A stretch of 64,000 bases of DNA from Ktedonobacter racemifer DSM 44963 (GTDB lineage: Bacteria; Chloroflexota; Ktedonobacteria; Ktedonobacterales; Ktedonobacteraceae), in assembly GCF_000178855.1 (NCBI RefSeq), contig NZ_ADVG01000004.1, forward strand, positions 248,001-312,000, given 5' to 3'. A program made the translations under genes and the position numbers. A model generated the notes under the pieces. It was not told the origin of the DNA. It was given only the letters and a program-made list of their open reading frames with translations, and did no database searches. Positions 17,259 to 26,866 of the stretch are shown here, piece by piece (within the stretch, counting starts at the first letter, position 1; every line of letters starts with the position of its first letter).

Positions 17259-17763
17259 TAGGCCCCATGTGTCCCGCGCGCTATGGTGAAGCTGAATTGC
17301 CAAACCCAGTTTCCAACGGCGAATGGAACGCTCATCGTTGAACGCCACTTGCGATGTCACCCAAATACGCATCAGTTCTGTAGGGGTGCGGAACCCTCTC
17401 TTGGGTGAGTGACTGGCAATGAGCCAGGTAAAGGAAACGAACGGGCACCTACGGTGTGCTAGAACGTCGAATACGTGAGAATGCGGGATGGCCCTCCCTT
17501 GCGCGAGCAGAAGGGTCACGGAGTCGCGGTAGTACTCGCGGGAGTCACGCCCCGCCTTGGAGCGCCGGAAAGCGGCGTACAGGGGAAAGCGCGGCAGGGA
17601 GTACAGATGAGGAGAGGCTGTTGGCGCGTGATGCACTAATGAACAGACCTCAGAGACCTCTGGAAACTGGAAAGCCCGTTGCATCGAAAGGGTGCACGGC
17701 GGGTTTGGGGCAGGGGCGTCGGAAAAGGGCTGGCAACAGAACCTCGTCGGCGTCCTATGCTAC

Positions 17764-18819
17764 AAGAACTTGCGCGAAAGACTCAAAGAGGTCATGGATC
17801 GCAAGCAGTCTTGCTTGCCTGAAGTCGAAGAACACGCTTCTGATGCGATCCCGGCAAAGGCGCAAGGCATCAAAGATACGGACGCTCACCAACTCGCAGA
17901 ACCCCAAGCAGCGTTAGCATCAGAGAAACACTACCGAGCCAGTTCTCCCTATCCCAATCAACGGTCTGAAGGGATGCGATATGACGAATTTCAGCAGCAG
18001 GTACGCCGAGATAAGCGTGTTGCTCGCTATCAAGACGTGCATGCACTCCTGGAGCAAGGGTTCAGCCAGAGAGCGATTGCACGGAAACTGAAACTGGCAC
18101 GGGCAACGGTGAGGAAATTTGGCCAGGCAGAGGAGTATCCTGAGATGCACCATCCCAAACGAGGAGAAAGAAGGAGCCTTCTCGATCCCTACAAACTGTA
18201 CATTTTGCAGCGATGGCAACAAGGATGTACAAACGGTGCCCAGCTCTACGATGAAATCAACGTTCGTGGCTTCACAGGATCAGCGGCTCTGCTCAGAATG
18301 TTTCTGTCAGAGCTGAGGAAAAAGCACCAGGAGGCAGGCTCGGCCTTAGCCCTGACACTCGATGCTTCGAGGCAGACCATCAAAATCCCTCCTTCCCTCC
18401 CTCCCAAGCCCCGTATTACGTGCCGTATGTCTGCAACACGCGCTTCCTGGCTCTTTGTCAGTCAAGCAGGAACGCTTGATGAGAAGCAAAAACAGCACGT
18501 CGCACAGATTCGAGCAGGACACCCTGATCTGGAGAGGGCTTACCAATTGAGTCAGGATTTTGTGATGATGCTGGCAGAGCGGCGAGGTGCGGATCTGGAT
18601 GCTTGGCTGACCCAAGCGGAACACAGCGGCCTGCCCGAATTCAAAAAAATGGCGAACGGAATTCGCCTTGATTATGCGGCGGTCAAAGCCGCGTTTTCTT
18701 CAGAGTGGAGTAATGGGCAGGTCGAAGCGCAGGTCAACTGTTTGAAGCTTCAGAAACGGCTGGTGTTTGGACGAGCCAACTTCGATTTACTGCGGCTTCG
18801 TGTGCTCTGTCGTGTTTGA
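17764..18819 (+). pseudogene. ISL3-family transposase, C-terminal part
   Basis: Continues the frame after the intron with KNLRERLKEVMDRKQ, an insert of helix-turn-helix type (RKLKLARATVRKFGQAE), then AYQLSQDFVMMLAERRG and SNGQVEAQVNCLKLQKRLVFGRANFDLLRLRVL, the family's conserved end carrying the catalytic Glu (GQVEAQVN). Confidence 0.8.
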
Positions 18820-19028
18820 TGTTACTGAAGAGCCTATCCAAGGAACGCTAGCTGAGTGCTTCGAGCCTCTCCAACAAAATCTTCTGCCTGTGCCCAGCCC
18901 CTTTTCTCCTGCCATTTTTTCTCATCAGAAATCTTCCAGAAGGAAACATGTAGCGAAGCAATTGCTCAAGCTGACAAGAAGCAAACAGGCTCACTTAAAT
19001 TGAGGATGAGCCTCTATTAGTCTAGCGT

Positions 19029-19549
19029 TTACAGCCAGAAGATCCACTCCCATGCAAGGCCCTGAGCAATCGCGCCGCCCACCACCGGACCGGAGAGGAC
19101 AGCCAGCCCGGTGACGCTCCCGAAGATCCCCAGAGCCCTTCCTCGTTGCTCCGGCGGGAATGCCACGCTCAGCAGCGTCATCGCCAGCGGCATCACCAGG
19201 GCCGCTCCGCTCCCCTGGACGGCACGCGCAGCAATCAACCAACCAATAGAGGGCGCGAGCGCGCAGGCGGCTGACGCCGCTACGAACAGCCCCAGGCCAG
19301 CGACGAACATGCGCCGACGACCGAAGCGGTCGCCCAACACTGCGCCTATCATCAGCAGCACCGCGAAGCTCAAGGTATAGGCATTCACCGTCCACTCCAG
19401 TTGCTCGATGGAGGCACCCAGATGCAGACGGATCGTGGGAAGCACGGTCGAGACGACTAACGAGTCGAGCGAGATCATAAAGGAGGCCAGCGACGCAAGC
19501 GTCAGAACCCAGGCTTGCGTCGCTTTTTCGTTTCTTTTTTGTGTTTGGA
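19029..19549 (-). pseudogene. MFS drug exporter, N-terminal part
   Basis: Encodes TQAWVLTLASLASFMISLDSLVVSTVLPTI and helices 2-5 with the motif A region GDRFGRRRMFVAG and GSGAALVMPLAMTLLSVAFP, ending WEWIFWL then stop. The first codons lie beyond the IS4-superfamily element, at 21057-21067 (ATG ACA TTG AC, with GAGGA upstream). Confidence 0.85.
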
Positions 19550-21056
19550 GTTTAGACTACCTAAGTTTCGCCCAAACTAGCAACAGGTTCGCCAGCCCTT
19601 GAAGAGCTTGCGAAAAGAAAGGTGATGCTCCATAGCTAATGAAGAAACGAAACAACGTTCATTCGCGAGGAGAATCATCATGAACGAGTGTATCACACCC
19701 ACAACGAACCATTTTAGCCCGACAGCGAGTCTCGCCGCCATAGGAGTGAAGTTGAACCAACAAGACCTATTTGGCCCGATCCGCACCAATGTACACATCA
19801 AGCAGAAGACCGTCAAACATACGCCTGCTGACAAGCTCTATGATGCGTGGATTAGCCTGTTGGCCGGAGCCCACGGGCTGGTAGAAATCAATACCCGCCC
19901 GCGAACGGACCCAGGCTTGCAAAGGGCCTTTGGACGTTCGGCCTGCGCCGAACAGTCAGTGGTGCAAGAGACCTTGGATGCTTGTACGGCAGACAATGTA
20001 ACGCAATTGCAACAAGCGTTCGATGAAATTTTTCGGCAGTACAGTCAAAGCATTCATCATGACTACCAGGCACGCTTTCTCCTGCTGGATGTGGACATAA
20101 GTGGTCTGCCCTGCGGCCCTAAAGCGGCTTTTGCTACCAAGGGGTACTTTGCCGGGCAATATCACCGCCGGGGACGGCAATTGGGCCGCGTACTAGCTAC
20201 TGAGTATGCGGAAGTGGTCGTTGATCGTCTCTTTGCGGGCAATGTCCAGTTGATCAAAGCCTTGCAGCCGTTGGTAGAAGCGGCTGAGGAGACCTTACAA
20301 CTGGATGAGGCGAAGCGGGCGCGGACGATTCTGCGCGTGGATGCCGGTGCTGGAACCCTGGATGACCTCAATTGGCTGCTTTCTCGGGGCTATGAGGTCA
20401 TGGCGAAAGAATACTCGGGGCAACGCGTTCTCCGCCTGGCCAAAACGGTTACCGAGTGGGTCCAGGATCCGGACTGGCCCGAACGCTCGTTTGGATGGGT
20501 GACCGAGCCTCCTACCAACTATGTCCGTCCCGTCGAGCGCATTGCGGTACGTTGTCGCAGACAAGATGGCACCTTTGCCTATGGCGTGTTGATCTGCTCG
20601 TTGTCGGCTGAGCAGGTGCTCGCGATGCTGGGGCGTACGAGCTTGCAAGCGGTTGATCCCGTCGCCGTCTTGGCTGCCTATGTGACCTTCTACGATCTGC
20701 GCGGTGGAGGCATCGAAACCTCTTTGAAAGGTGACAAGCAGGGGTTGGGTCTCACCAAACGCAATAAAAAGCGCTTTGAGGCTCAACACATGCTGGTGCT
20801 GCTTGGCTCTTTGGCTCACAACGTGGTGATTTGGGCACGCCAGTGGCTGATGAGTCCTCCGATCCAACGCTGCGGCATCTTGCGCATGGTGCGTGATGTG
20901 TTTCATATCAGTGGCTTGCTCCGCTTTGACTCATGTTGTTGAGATTGTCCTGAATCAGGACGCTTGCTTGGCTCGCTCGCTCATCCATCCCTTGCGGGAG
21001 TTGCTCACTCCCTTACACATTGTTGCTAGTTTGGGCGAAACTTAGGTAGTCTAAAC
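19550..21056. mobile_element. IS4-superfamily insertion sequence
   Basis: 1507 bp bounded by a perfect 35-bp inverted repeat beginning GTTTAGACTACCTAAGTTTC. Inserted four codons into the MFS gene. One intact transposase inside. Confidence 0.85.
19680..20942 (+). CDS. Transposase, IS4/IS1380 superfamily
   Basis: 420 residues with a DDE arrangement: Asp in LLLDVDISGLPCG, Asp in ILRVDAGAGT, and YDLRGGGIETSLKGDKQGL, which resembles the Y-x2-R-x3-E-x6-K signature of IS4-type transposases. No frameshift. Preceded by GAGGAGAATCATC. Exact family assignment between IS4 and IS1380 is uncertain. Confidence 0.75.
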   Translation: MNECITPTTNHFSPTASLAAIGVKLNQQDLFGPIRTNVHIKQKTVKHTPADKLYDAWISLLAGAHGLVEINTRPRTDPGLQRAFGRSACAEQSVVQETLDACTADNVTQLQQAFDEIFRQYSQSIHHDYQARFLLLDVDISGLPCGPKAAFATKGYFAGQYHRRGRQLGRVLATEYAEVVVDRLFAGNVQLIKALQPLVEAAEETLQLDEAKRARTILRVDAGAGTLDDLNWLLSRGYEVMAKEYSGQRVLRLAKTVTEWVQDPDWPERSFGWVTEPPTNYVRPVERIAVRCRRQDGTFAYGVLICSLSAEQVLAMLGRTSLQAVDPVAVLAAYVTFYDLRGGGIETSLKGDKQGLGLTKRNKKRFEAQHMLVLLGSLAHNVVIWARQWLMSPPIQRCGILRMVRDVFHISGLLRFDSCC

Positions 21057-21221
21057 GTCAATGTCATAACGAGGTCCTCTTTTGCTCTTTTCTCTCAAAT
21101 TTAGCAAATCCGCTTACTTCTTGCAACACAACCTCACGCACCTCCTGCTCCTCTCTCCCGAAACAACAGCACAACATTCTCGGCTGGAAGGTCCGCTGCG
21201 CCATCACGTGACAGGGCACTA

Positions 21222-22520
21222 GTACACAGAGGCGCAAATCCGCGTGTGGTTTAGATAGTCAGAGCCTTGCCCTGAAAGGTCCATTTGAAGGGTTTTGCCA
21301 TCGTCGTGTTGTAGTACTCGATAAAAGCGAACACTTTGGCTTCTAACTCTTCAACGGAAGTGAAAGAGCCGCGTCTGAGCAGCTTACGGACCAGGATCGA
21401 GAGCCAGATCTCGATCTGATTGAGCCACGAGCTATGCTTAGGAGTGTAATGGAAGACGATCTTGTGGCTGGGATCGCTCAAAAACGCCGCCCGGCGCGAC
21501 ATCAAGGCCAGGATGCCATATTCGCCCTTCTTCCCCAGATCCTGCTCGATGCCTGAGATCTCAGCGATCCAGCGCACCAGAGACTCGGATTGATGAATGT
21601 TCAAATTATCACAGACAAAATGCCAGCGAGTGGCCTCTTGATCAGTGGCTACGACGGCTTGCACATGGGCTAGAAAATCGTCTTCCTTCCGCGTCGGGCC
21701 GCAAAAAGGAGCCAGCAGCTTTCCGGTGACCACATCCCGACTGAGAATGCGCATCACGGGTGCCATGGCGCTCGTACTCAAATTCGCGTCGTTGCACATG
21801 GCCTGGCGCGAGAGGTAATCCGGGATGTTTGCGTTCGAGCGCCTGGACCCCAGTCAGTTCATCCGTACTCATCGTGCGCTCGCCCTGTTTGGCCAAAGCA
21901 GGCGCGTCGTGGTACACCTGGCAAATGGTTCGGATGGTTTCCTCGCGCTGCGGATCAACTGGCGGAGTCAGCCAGTTGCGGATCAAATGCGGCTGGAGAT
22001 CCCTTTTTTTAAGAGGCGGGACGCGTGACGCGGCGAAATCTGCGCGACAATGCCTCGTGCCATCACTTCGTCGGCGATTTCGCGCCCCGTCCAGTGGCTG
22101 ATCGGACGTTCCTTGGGCTGCGCGCAGGCCAGCGCGATCATCTGGCAGGTTTGCACTGCCGTGATCTGCGCTGGCCGACCAGAGCGTGGGGTATCCTGGA
22201 GCCGCTCACTCACCGAAAGATCGTCCAGGGAGACTGCCTGCAAACCAATCCACCGCATCCTCCAACAGCGCACTGTGTCCGCTTTCACTCCCAGCTCTCT
22301 CCCGATGTGTGCGTTGTTCTTGCCCTGAGCAGCCGCCAGAATCATGCGCCCTCGCATCGCTATCTGCTGGGGGGTGCTGTGCTGACGTATCAGTTCTTCC
22401 AACGCTCTTTGCTCTCGCGCATTCAATGCCAACACTGCTGGTTTGGGACCACGCATCTGCTTTGCTCCTTCAATTTTGCTGGTCCCATTTTACCACACGC
22501 GGATTTGAGCCTCTGTGTAC
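21222..22520. mobile_element. IS630-family element
   Basis: 1299 bp with 30-bp near-perfect terminal repeats (GTACACAGAGGCGCAAATCC / one mismatch) and TA on each flank. The transposase is broken. Confidence 0.85.
21251..22456 (-). pseudogene. IS630-family transposase, frameshifted
   Basis: Three reading-frame pieces: LNAREQRALEELIRQHSTPQQIAMR with the HTH GRELGVKADTVRCWR; a middle piece IRNWLTPPVDPQREETIRTICQVY; and a last piece with CDNLNIHQSE and HYTPKHSSWLNQIEIWLS. Frame changes occur near 21985 and 21790, so it is inactive. Confidence 0.8.
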
Positions 22521-22591
22521 TAGCTTCAATCTCTCGCTGCAAACACCTTCGCTCCTGCTCCTTCCCCTTGAGTAAGTTCTGACGTATCCTA

Positions 22592-22903
22592 TTATCTTTG
22601 GAAGTCTTTATCATTGACTCTTCTTTTAAGTTGCTTGAAGGCAATCTCCTGCTCAATCTCTTGTTTTTCTTCTTTCGTAGCAAAGTCCCACCTGAGGGTG
22701 GTATACAAACCATTAATTATGAGGAGTCCTGCGGGAATTCCAGCCAGCACCGCCAGGACTTTAAAGTCCGAAAATTGAAATGAAAGAACGGTGAAGAGGA
22801 TCGTTGCTATGCAGCTTGCTACAAAGATTCCTGTCGTGATAAAAAATTTTCGATCCAGTGTAATTCCCAGGTTCTTCCACAAGAAACGTTTTAGCATATC
22901 CAT
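22592..22903 (-). CDS. Small membrane protein of unknown function
   Basis: 103 residues: two predicted membrane helices (ITTGIFVASCIATILFTVLSF and VLAVLAGIPAGLLIINGLY) between charged ends, with a strongly charged coiled-coil-like tail (ATKEEKQEIEQEIAFKQLKRRV). Not recognised. Its downstream overlapping neighbour is the small split ORF, then the broken MFS gene, suggesting an original three-gene operon. Confidence 0.55.
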   Translation of the reverse strand: MDMLKRFLWKNLGITLDRKFFITTGIFVASCIATILFTVLSFQFSDFKVLAVLAGIPAGLLIINGLYTTLRWDFATKEEKQEIEQEIAFKQLKRRVNDKDFQR

Positions 22904-23023
22904 AGTTTATCACCTTTTTTATGAAACAAGACATCAAAGTTACAGTAATCCTAACGTATATAGATAGAGAATATCAAAACAAAAATTGGGTCATTGCTTT
23001 TTCCTCTGACGGATACCTTCTGC

Positions 23024-23857
23024 TCAATGTGAGAAGGAAGCGTTCATAAACTGAACGAGTTCCATATTGAACCTTTCCGCACATTCATAAAATGGAGCAT
23101 GCGCGCAAGGATAGGAGGAAACCTGGGCATGTGGGATGATCTCTCGCAACTGCTCTGCCGCAAGCGGAGTAAAGATTGGGTCCTGTTGACCGTAGGCAAC
23201 AAGCGTGGGCAGCGATACGCGCCTAAAGTCCTCGGTATGATCTATCATGCGACCAAACATCGCTTGCCAGGTAGAAGGGGCCATCAGGAAGGATGCGCCA
23301 TGAAAATCGGTCTTGTCTCGATCCTCGACTGGACGTAAGGTCAACGACTTGAAAACGTCCTCAACGCCTTCGCGATAGGCGGTGATAGTGGGCGAGAACA
23401 ATTTACCGACAAGCTGCCCGAATGCTTCGTGGACGAGATCCTTGCTCTGGTCCGTATTCAATTGGGCACCACTATCGGCAATGACCAGACCAGAAAGATT
23501 CGTTTGCCCATAATGCTGGAGGTAGTCGCCAAGAGCGTAACCTCCATACGACCAGGCGCACACGGTCGGCTTGTTCAACTCGAACGCGGATATGATAGCT
23601 GCCACATCGTCCGCCCAACGCTTGCTTTCCTGATAGGCTGCCGGGTCTGACGGTTTGTCCGAGGCACCGTTTCCTCGCAAATCGAAGCGGACACAGTAGA
23701 AGGTGTCGGACAGGTGGTCGAATTGCTTGCGCCACCAGGAGAGGGCTGTGCTCGCGCCAGGAATAAAGAGAATGGCCGGTTGATCTCTGTTCCCGGCGGC
23801 CTCGGCATACAGCTGACATCCGTCAGCGCTTGTGACAATTCGCGATACCGTTTGCAT
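23024..23857 (-). CDS. Alpha/beta hydrolase (copy 1 of a duplicated module)
   Basis: 277 residues. Nucleophile Ser103 in AWSYGG, acid in YGQQDPIF, catalytic His in YPCAHAPFYECAERFN; the RFDLRGNGASDKPSD strand-loop is typical of the fold. It is about 90% identical by eye to 56046-56909. It lies downstream of a second alpha/beta hydrolase, both divergent from a TetR gene, and both may be repressed through the operators at 24974-25054. Confidence 0.88.
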   Translation of the reverse strand: MQTVSRIVTSADGCQLYAEAAGNRDQPAILFIPGASTALSWWRKQFDHLSDTFYCVRFDLRGNGASDKPSDPAAYQESKRWADDVAAIISAFELNKPTVCAWSYGGYALGDYLQHYGQTNLSGLVIADSGAQLNTDQSKDLVHEAFGQLVGKLFSPTITAYREGVEDVFKSLTLRPVEDRDKTDFHGASFLMAPSTWQAMFGRMIDHTEDFRRVSLPTLVAYGQQDPIFTPLAAEQLREIIPHAQVSSYPCAHAPFYECAERFNMELVQFMNASFSH

Positions 23858-23954
23858 CTTTTACTTCCTTTTTTGATGTGAGTGTTTTCTTTTTACAGAA
23901 TTTCCAGTGAAGTTCTGCTCCTGACCGTTTCGTCTGCCTACAGACCAGGCAGCG

Positions 23955-24788
23955 TCATTCCAAGGGATGACGCGCCAGAAACTCGTTCACGACGCGACTG
24001 GCCTCCTCGCGAAATTCGACATGATAGACATGTCGTCCACCCTTGATAAGAGACAGTTCCGCACCCGGAATCCGCTCGGCAAGCAGAGACGCATTGGCTG
24101 TAGGAGCCACCAAATCCTCGCTGCCATGAATCACCAGCGTAGGTGTACTTATCGTGGGCAAGAGATCCCAGGCGTCGTGCTCTCTAGTCGCTTGGGCAAA
24201 GAACTTGCTCGCGTAATGGGGAATGGGAGGAACCGGGAAGATCTCCTTAAAGGCGTCCGGATGCGTCGTGACCCAGGCAGGTGAAAGGGTCAGGGCGACC
24301 TTTTCCAGAGCCTCTTGCCGATTAGCAGGAGGATTGGTCCAGATTGCGTTGATCTTCGCTGTACGGGGAACGCTATGTGCATTGCTCGCATCACGTTGCT
24401 CACGGAACATAGGACCCGGAGTGGTGGCACCAAGCACCAGCGCGCCGACGCGCTTGCCGTGATCAATGGCTACCCATTGACCGATCATTCCCCCCATCGA
24501 GTTGCCATACACATGCGCACGCTCAATGCCGAGATGATCAAGCAGCCAGACCGCATCTTGAGCAAGCCTGCGTGTCGAATAAGGCGGTGCGTCTGGTTTG
24601 TCGCTCTGCCCCGTCCCACGATGATCGTAGACAATCACACGATAGCGACTCACGAAATCGTCGCGAACATCGTTCCAATTCCAGAAAGTATGATCCAACC
24701 CCGAACCGCTGATCAGCAAAAGCGGTTCTCCTTCTCCTGCTGTTTCATAATAGAGACGCGTCCCATCTGGGACAGTGACAAATGGCAT
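23955..24788 (-). CDS. Alpha/beta hydrolase
   Basis: 277 residues: ISGSGLDHTFWNW oxyanion region, YDHRGTGQSDKP, nucleophile Ser97 in YGNSMGG, acid in HGSEDLVAP, and histidine in GGRHVYHVEF. The MPFVTVPDG start has AAGGAG eight bases upstream; a nearer ATG is out of frame. Resembles the 3-oxoadipate enol-lactonase/haloperoxidase-like branch, but the substrate is not known. The corresponding gene in the second module copy is reduced to its last codons. Confidence 0.87.
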   Translation of the reverse strand: MPFVTVPDGTRLYYETAGEGEPLLLISGSGLDHTFWNWNDVRDDFVSRYRVIVYDHRGTGQSDKPDAPPYSTRRLAQDAVWLLDHLGIERAHVYGNSMGGMIGQWVAIDHGKRVGALVLGATTPGPMFREQRDASNAHSVPRTAKINAIWTNPPANRQEALEKVALTLSPAWVTTHPDAFKEIFPVPPIPHYASKFFAQATREHDAWDLLPTISTPTLVIHGSEDLVAPTANASLLAERIPGAELSLIKGGRHVYHVEFREEASRVVNEFLARHPLE

Positions 24789-24973
24789 TGCATGTATCTC
24801 CTTTTCGACTCCCAAAAAGAACATATTGAGACTTTTCCCCTTTAGATGAAGGGTGACGCGCAGTTCTGTACCGAATCCTCTGCTTTCACGACGTCACGAT
24901 GTGTGGTGATGATCATAGGCGTGCACTTCCTCTTCTTGTGGACAAAGTCGTCCTGCTGCGCTATACTCTATAG

Positions 24974-25054
24974 GCGAGTAAAAACTCGCCCATTTGGATG
25001 TTTTTTTGCAAGTAAAAACTCGCATTTATTGGGAGTATACAAGTAAAAACTCGC
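24974..25054. promoter_or_regulatory. Triple palindromic operator between hydrolase and TetR genes
   Basis: Three 16-bp sites: GCGAGTAAAAACTCGC (24974-24989, perfect palindrome around four A), GCAAGTAAAAACTCGC (25008-25023) and ACAAGTAAAAACTCGC (25039-25054). Centre spacings are 34 and 31 bp, about three helical turns. The position in a divergent promoter region and the conserved pair at the paralogous locus make TetR binding the obvious reading. Confidence 0.75.
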
Positions 25055-25121
25055 ATTGTCAAGCGCCTGCCGGAGCTACACGCCATCTGGCGCAGTCTGG
25101 CAGATCGGTTTGGAGTACCGT

Positions 25122-25706
25122 ATGGATCAACAGAAACACGCAGGGCCCGTTCAGCGACGAGCGCGAGGAGTACAGCGCATTGCTTCCATCCTCGATGTTG
25201 CTGAAACCGTCTTTACTGAAATGGGTTACGACGAGGCAACCACCAATCATATTGCGGCCCAGGCCGGGATCTCGCCCGGCTCTCTGTATCAATTCTTTTC
25301 CAATAAAGAGGAGCTTGCCCAGGCTCTGGCAGTTCGATATACCGAGGAACTCCAACGCGTGTACAGCACGGTTTTTTCCATCGAGGCAGCAACGCTTCCC
25401 TTCTCCCACTGGCTCGATCAGATCGTTGATGCCCTGATCGCGTTTCATCTGGCTCATGGAGCGTTCCATATCCTTTTCGATACCCCTCCCTCTTTGGAAG
25501 TAGCAGGTCTGACTCATCAATTGCCTAAAGATCTGCAAACCCGCTTTGAGCTTAGCTTTAAGGTACGCGCTCCTCACCTCTCTCCGACGCAACAAAGACT
25601 AAGCGCCACGATGAGTGTCCAACTCTTCAGAGCGGTCCCTCGGCTGATTCTCCAGGCAGAGGAGGCTGAACGGCAATTGCTGGTACGTGAACTATTGATT
25701 TCGTGA
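25122..25706 (+). CDS. TetR-family transcriptional regulator, C-terminus replaced by IS630
   Basis: N-terminal DNA-binding domain is intact: RGVQRIASILDVAETVFTEMGYDEATTNHIAAQAGISPGSLYQFFSNKEE. The native end KTLLQRYLEPYLG lies at 26778-26819, on the other side of an IS630 element; the protein now ends RELLIS. It has lost only about 13 residues and may still work. GGAG precedes the ATG by seven bases. Paralogue at 57252-57869. It probably represses the divergent hydrolases. Confidence 0.88.
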   Translation: MDQQKHAGPVQRRARGVQRIASILDVAETVFTEMGYDEATTNHIAAQAGISPGSLYQFFSNKEELAQALAVRYTEELQRVYSTVFSIEAATLPFSHWLDQIVDALIAFHLAHGAFHILFDTPPSLEVAGLTHQLPKDLQTRFELSFKVRAPHLSPTQQRLSATMSVQLFRAVPRLILQAEEAERQLLVRELLIS

Positions 25707-26775
25707 CAGACAACTAAATCTCAGCAAGAGTATGGGAGAAACAATGCTGCAGGATGGTCTGCCGATGGCGCAGGCGCTCTTTGGCGTGGACCAGTTCCTG
25801 GCGCAGGCGAGCAAGGTCCCGGCAACACAGGTTTTTAAGTTCACGACGTTTGAGCAAGTTCCATACCCCTTCTTGTGGATTGAGCTCCGGCGCATAGCCG
25901 GGTAAGCGTTCCACATGCACTCGTTTCCCCATCGGACTGGCCAGAAATTGCTTGATCACATCCGCACGGTGAATCGGCGATCCATCCCAAACGACGAGTA
26001 AGCGACCAGGAATCTTGCGCAAGAGCACTTGCAAAAACCGGACCACATCCACCGCTTTGTACGCTTGCTCTTGCGTTTGCATGAAGATCCGCCCATTGGG
26101 GGTGATGCCTCCAATGGCAGAGATGTGATCGCGGGTCAGTGGAACTCGTAGCACCGGGGGCTGTCCGCGCGGGGCATACGTCCGTACCACCATCGGTAAC
26201 AGGTAAAAGCCCGCTTCATCAACAAAGACTATCGTGCGCTTTTCTTGTTCGGCTTTTTTTTGAGCTGAGGCCACTGCTGGTTTTTCCAGTGGGCAATGGC
26301 TGGCTCATTGCGCTGGCTGGCTCGCACCACTGGCTTCTGCAAGCTCAGACCCATCTTGCGGACCAGGTATCCACAGTGATCGGGATGGTAGCTGACTCCA
26401 AACTCTCGCTTGATGGCCACTGCCAGCCTCCGGCTCGTCCACACATCTCCCGGAAATCCATAGGCTACTGCTCCTTTTGCCAGCACCTCTGGGATGCGCG
26501 CTTGTTGCTCTACTGTCAGACGGGGTGTGGCTCCTTTGGCTGGATGGGCTTTGAGACTCTCTTCTCCTTTCTCTCGCCCGCTTTTCATCCATAGGCTGAT
26601 TGCTCCTTCTGTCACCCCCAGCGCCACTGCGATATCTTTTTGTTTCCATCCTGTGTGTTTCAGTTCCCAGGCGCGTTTGCGCCGTTCTTCTCGCCAATCG
26701 GCTTTCTTTGGTGCTCCCATACCTCTTTCTCTCGGCTGGTTGCTTCCAAACTTTAGCTCTCTCTCACGAGCTCAA
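25695..26775. mobile_element. IS630-family element inserted in the TetR gene
   Basis: 1081 bp between TA dinucleotides (25693-25694 and 26776-26777). Excision with one TA restores REL-KTLLQRYLEPYLG and its TGA at 26817-26819. Terminal repeats TTGA..TCGTGA. Confidence 0.85.
25714..26720 (-). CDS. IS630-family transposase made by -1 frameshifting
   Basis: Two overlapping frames. The first (from 26720) starts MGAPKKADWREERRKRAW with a winged helix-turn-helix (QKDIAVALGVTEGAISLWM); the second holds the DDE core: VDEAGFYLLPMVVRTYAPRG, VWDGSPIHRADVI, and LPGYAPELNPQEGVWNLLK. They overlap at a run of eight A (AAAAAAAAGCC on the coding strand near 26258), a classic slippage site, so an uninterrupted fusion protein is likely and the element may be active. 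Confidence 0.85.
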
Positions 26776-26822
26776 TAAAAACCCTGTTGCAGCGCTATCT
26801 TGAGCCATATCTTGGTTGAGCA

Positions 26823-26857
26823 ACTGATCGGGCGCATCTCGGGTGCGCCCGATCAGT
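26823..26857. terminator. Terminator hairpin after the original TetR end
   Basis: ACTGATCGGGCGCA and TGCGCCCGATCAGT form a perfect 14-bp stem four bases after the old TetR stop, between convergent genes. Confidence 0.7.
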
Positions 26858-26866
26858 AGACGTGTT

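Larger units (their letters stand above)
15922..17763 (+). mobile_element. ORF-less group II intron inside the ISL3 transposase gene
   Basis: Starts GTGCGCCGCATAGGCGCG and ends CCTATGCTAC. Excision joins the codons for FHLL to KNLRERLKE without loss, restoring the transposase frame. Domain I-like sequence follows the IS630 insertion (CCCTCTTGGGTGAGTGACTG), domain V is at about 17667-17701 (AGCCCGTTGCATCGAAAGGG...), and a domain VI follows. No reverse transcriptase is encoded. An IS630 element (16072-17258) splits the 5' part. Confidence 0.75.
15095..19012. mobile_element. ISL3-family insertion sequence, interrupted
   Basis: Inverted repeats GGCTCATCCTCAATTTAAGT at both ends (15095 and, inverted, to 19012). 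It sits inside the MFS gene. The internal transposase is split by a group II intron and has two frameshifts. No matching target duplication is visible. Confidence 0.85.
21134..22614 (-). pseudogene. Small hydrophilic ORF split by IS630
   Basis: Starts MIKTSKDNRIRQNLLKGKE and overlaps the end of the upstream membrane-protein gene by about 22 bases. An IS630 element at 21222-22520 splits it; removing the element and one TA joins EREIEA-type sequence to SALSRDGAADLPAENVVLLF and a TGA at 21134-21136, giving about 59 residues. It lies between the membrane protein and the MFS start codon. Family not recognised. Confidence 0.45.

Noticed and set aside
24974..25054. Short CRISPR-like repeats
   Set aside because: Only three 16-bp palindromes with unequal 15-18-bp spacers in a divergent promoter; operators fit better. 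No cas genes in the window.
25059..25595. 178-codon frame opposite TetR
   Set aside because: Antisense of a clear TetR gene; a similar antisense opening at the paralogue reflects conserved codon use.
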